Shown: positions 61,853 through 64,000 of the stretch, in pieces
Layout: the number at the start of each line of letters is the position of its first letter
How positions within the stretch are numbered: position 1 is the first letter of the stretch
Source of the DNA: Caldifarciminota bacterium
Lineage (GTDB): Bacteria > Hydrothermota > UBA3073
Assembly: GCA_030606335.1 (NCBI GenBank)
Contig: JAUWGP010000001.1
Span: 91,221 to 155,220 of the forward strand
DNA: 64,000 nucleotides
Reading direction: 5' to 3'
Program-made: the position numbers and the translations under genes
Notes under the pieces: model-generated
The model's database searches: none
What the model saw: only the letters and a program-made list of their open reading frames with translations
Told to the model about the DNA's origin: nothing

Positions 61853-62035
61853 TGCCTGCCTGCCGGTAGGCAGGTAAGAGACTTATACGAGAATAAAAAA
61901 TATAAAGAAATTTTTATCTCTTAAATTCTATTATTTGTCTGTTCTACCTAACGGTAGGTAGGCTTTGCTTTACATTAAGAGGTAGGGCAAGGCTTCAGCC
62001 TTGCTGCCTGTCATGTAACAATTAAGTGTCTTCTA
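61853..62035. repeat. intergenic repeats (GCCTGCC hairpin, aaggcttcagcctt)
   Basis: GCCTGCCTGCC-ggt-AGGCAGG at 61853-61875, a related ctaacggtaggtaggc at 61947, and ggtagggcaaggcttcagcc at 61981, as seen at 11930. No gene present. Confidence 0.55.
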
Positions 62036-62036
62036 T

Positions 62037-62051
62037 GGTCATATGATACTA
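62037..62051 (-). other. stop-codon-linked 15-bp motif
   Basis: On the minus strand TAGTATCATATGACC begins with the stop codon of the Ntn hydrolase gene. The same string follows the stop of the protease gene at 6031 (TAGTATCATATGACT) and, with one change, the gene ending at 59020 (TAGGATCATATGACC); 29700 has a decayed TAGTATCGTATAATG. Confidence 0.6.
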
Positions 62052-63776
62052 TTTCGCCTTTATCAACTTTTTAGTTTCGGTTTTTTCACCAGCATGAAAC
62101 TTAAGGAAATATACCCCACATAGAACTGTCTTTCCCAAATTATTTCTTCCATACCATACTATTTTATGATAGCCTGGTTTTTGTGGCTCGTTAATTAAAT
62201 TTCTCACCAACTGTCCACAAATATTATATATCTTCAATTCAGCATTACATTCGTATGGAAGAAAATAGCGAATCGTTGTTTCAGGATTGAAAGGATTGGG
62301 GTAATTATGAGATAATGATGGGATTTCTAATATTGAAGAAAGCTTATTGTTAAATATACCCGTCGGTTCAACTGTAATAGTGTCTGTTTTTGTTGAATAG
62401 CCTGAACTATTTTTAACAGTTAAACTTACTATGTAAGTTCCACAACTATCATAAGTCCACTCAGGATTTTGTACTGTAGTGTCAATTGTACCATCATTAT
62501 TAAAGTCCCATTCCCACATTATCGGGTTATGTAGAGAGCGGTCTCTAAAACGAACTGTCAAAGAATCTCCGCCAAGGATGTAGGTAAAGTCAGCTACAAT
62601 ACTTATTGTATCAATAACATCAAAAGCCCGTTGAAGTTCGGAAAATGCATACCTAGCCATTTCAGCTTCAAATATTAACATTTCACTTTCGGATGGATTG
62701 TTTTCAAGAAAAGAATCAGTAGAATCGAAAATTATTTCCCCTACTGGATATATTTGATCCCATAGACTGTTTCCGTCTTCGTTCCGGAGCTTATAAGAGT
62801 CTATATATCTTTCATTTGAATAGTCGAAAAGACATTGTTTAATTTGGTAAGTCACATTAAAAAGGCTATCTGTATCATCAGGAGGATTTCCAACAGACCA
62901 GTAAGGTACGGCAATCGACCCTGCAGTTTGCCCGAGCATTGTCCACATGGTAGTTAACCTTACCAGTTCACTGGGTTCAACTCCCCGAATAACTGTTGCT
63001 GAAACTGATATGTGTCTGCAGATGCTATATCTGGTATTTATATAACCATATGGTCTATCAATGATCCACTGATGAGGGTATGGAACATCAACTGGTTCAC
63101 TATCTGAGTACGAAAAGTCCCGCATATGGTCCTGGAGAATGCTTTGGTAATTCAGGTTACTATCAGCATAGAATTCTCCGATAAGGTTCATAGATCGAAT
63201 ATAACGCTTCTTGCTTTCACTCTCAGGTATACTATCTATATCTGTACCACAAAGGAAAAAGTCTGTTCGCACAATAAAACTATCTGCATCGCACCTTCCA
63301 TAAAGACTATCCCCTATTTCAAACATTGCTGCACCACCTATTCTATCAATTACACCGAAAATTCCATGAATGTCATGATCGGGTAAATATAAGCTGTTGA
63401 CTAAAGCAACAAAATCACCTATAGTGTCGCATATACCAAGTGCTTCAAACATTAATGACCCGTTCCCATGTCTTACTGGAATGGAATCCGTAACATTTAC
63501 ATTCACAATTGCAAATCCTTTTTCGTTCATACCCATCCAGGTAAGTTCATTTCCATAGTTTACATCCCAGACATATATAAAATTATAAATTCCTCCAGTG
63601 TCATAGCTTATTTTATTATTTACATAAGTGGTGCAATCTCGTGTTTTCCAAAGCAACGGGTGTCCATCTGTCGCTTCACCCGAGGCAACTCCAATTGTAC
63701 AACCTTCTGCGTTTTGATACCCAACTGTCAAAAAAAGATTAATAATTAACAAATGTAAAATTAGATATTTTTTCAT
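62049..63776 (-). CDS. C45-like Ntn hydrolase with PKD domain and sorting tail
   Basis: 575 residues, minus strand, starting at ATG 63776; an upstream in-frame ATG at 63800 would come from repeat sequence. A signal peptide precedes EGCTIGVASGEATDGHPLLW, with a Cys positioned like the N-terminal nucleophile of acyltransferase/penicillin-acylase-like (C45) hydrolases, followed by GMNEKGFAIVNVNV and HGNGSLMFEALG. A PKD domain lies around 455-500 (VRFRDRSLHNPIMWEWDFNN) and the sorting tail at the end (HNYPNPFNPETTIRYFLP, IYNICGQLVRNL). It would hydrolyse an amide bond outside the cell. No Shine-Dalgarno sequence is visible; a mobile element ends 24 bases upstream. Confidence 0.75.
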   Translation of the reverse strand: MKKYLILHLLIINLFLTVGYQNAEGCTIGVASGEATDGHPLLWKTRDCTTYVNNKISYDTGGIYNFIYVWDVNYGNELTWMGMNEKGFAIVNVNVTDSIPVRHGNGSLMFEALGICDTIGDFVALVNSLYLPDHDIHGIFGVIDRIGGAAMFEIGDSLYGRCDADSFIVRTDFFLCGTDIDSIPESESKKRYIRSMNLIGEFYADSNLNYQSILQDHMRDFSYSDSEPVDVPYPHQWIIDRPYGYINTRYSICRHISVSATVIRGVEPSELVRLTTMWTMLGQTAGSIAVPYWSVGNPPDDTDSLFNVTYQIKQCLFDYSNERYIDSYKLRNEDGNSLWDQIYPVGEIIFDSTDSFLENNPSESEMLIFEAEMARYAFSELQRAFDVIDTISIVADFTYILGGDSLTVRFRDRSLHNPIMWEWDFNNDGTIDTTVQNPEWTYDSCGTYIVSLTVKNSSGYSTKTDTITVEPTGIFNNKLSSILEIPSLSHNYPNPFNPETTIRYFLPYECNAELKIYNICGQLVRNLINEPQKPGYHKIVWYGRNNLGKTVLCGVYFLKFHAGEKTETKKLIKAK

Positions 63777-63800
63777 GAGGATCATGGGGTCAGGGATCAT

Positions 63801-64000
63801 GGGGTCAGGTCTTTAGTTATAAGTTTTCAAGTAACCTTATAAACTATTCTCTTAAGACGTGGGTTTTTACTATATAAATTTCAAAATATTTAACAATAAT
63901 TGGGACATTGATTTAACCCGAGTTAAACAATTTCGCTATAATCTGAGAGGTAACGTGGTATACCCATCCAGTATATTACTTATTAACACTCTCATTATAG
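63801..64000. mobile_element. 261-bp inverted-repeat element, copy 2, cut by the window edge
   Basis: Begins GGGGTCAGGTCTTTAGTTAT and follows the complement of 16008-16268 for 200 bases with few differences. A partial duplicate of its end (atggggtcaggg) lies just outside at 63784-63795. The element's own promoter end would be beyond the window, reading toward the Ntn hydrolase gene. Confidence 0.8.

Overview
The window (about 38% GC by eye) reads as a chromosomal segment of an uncultured, probably anaerobic bacterium of the FCB superphylum or a neighbouring candidate phylum, for example WOR-3/Stahlbacteria or Cloacimonadota. The main reason is a set of seven large exported proteins that end in a FlgD/Por-secretion-like C-terminal sorting domain (pattern xPNPF ... 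YDxxGRxxxxL ... WDGxDxxGxxxxSGIYFYRL ... LLK). Sigma-70-like promoters, strong Shine-Dalgarno sites and two-membrane lipoproteins fit this. No rRNA, tRNA or CRISPR array was seen, so the lineage is an inference from protein style.

Layout. 1-16 kb: mostly plus-strand exported proteins: a TPR protein, a 5'-nucleotidase-like phosphoesterase, a caspase/gingipain-like protease, a transglutaminase-like protein, a beta-barrel, a lipoprotein, a DUF885 metallopeptidase, a VIT-vWA protein and a TPR-DUF2271 protein. They are separated by intergenic stretches packed with dispersed repeats. 16-20.4 kb and 29.9-32.3 kb: two minus-strand islands built from short mobile elements (three families with terminal inverted repeats), 3' gene remnants and small membrane, lipoprotein or beta-propeller genes. 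The two islands are related by duplication. 20.9-29.7 kb: a two-gene operon encoding a coiled-coil exported protein and a 2705-residue surface protein (C39-like protease domain, long beta-helix-like repeat region, Ig-like domains, sorting tail).

32.5-53.5 kb: a 21-kb, entirely plus-strand purine catabolism cluster. It holds two separate three-subunit xanthine-dehydrogenase-family hydroxylases, a hydantoinase/dihydropyrimidinase, SsnA, a PreA-like flavin/Fe-S reductase, YgeY, the knotted carbamoyltransferase YgeW, two fold-type II PLP enzymes, an 8-oxoguanine deaminase-like enzyme, and a cofactor maturation set (MocA-like, XdhC, DUF364, a THEP1-like P-loop NTPase). Together they suggest anaerobic conversion of guanine, xanthine, urate or related oxidised purines through ring opening to ureido/amino acids, with carbamoyl phosphate and ammonia as yields. 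It resembles the E. coli yge-ygf-ssnA-xdh locus but is rearranged, and no YgfK was seen.

53.7-64 kb: more exported proteins (a second transglutaminase, an Ig-like protein, a BNR/YCF48-like propeller), an M28 peptidase and a C45-like Ntn hydrolase with PKD and sorting domains. The window ends inside a second copy of a 261-bp inverted-repeat element.

The most unusual features are genome-architecture ones. A 172-bp element derived from a REP-associated tyrosine transposase carries a near-perfect promoter and sits, three times out of three, upstream of a gene whose former upstream neighbour is cut off at the element. A 51-bp three-way-junction repeat lies inside a protein-coding sorting domain. 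A 15-bp motif is shared immediately at the stop codons of several sorting-tail genes.
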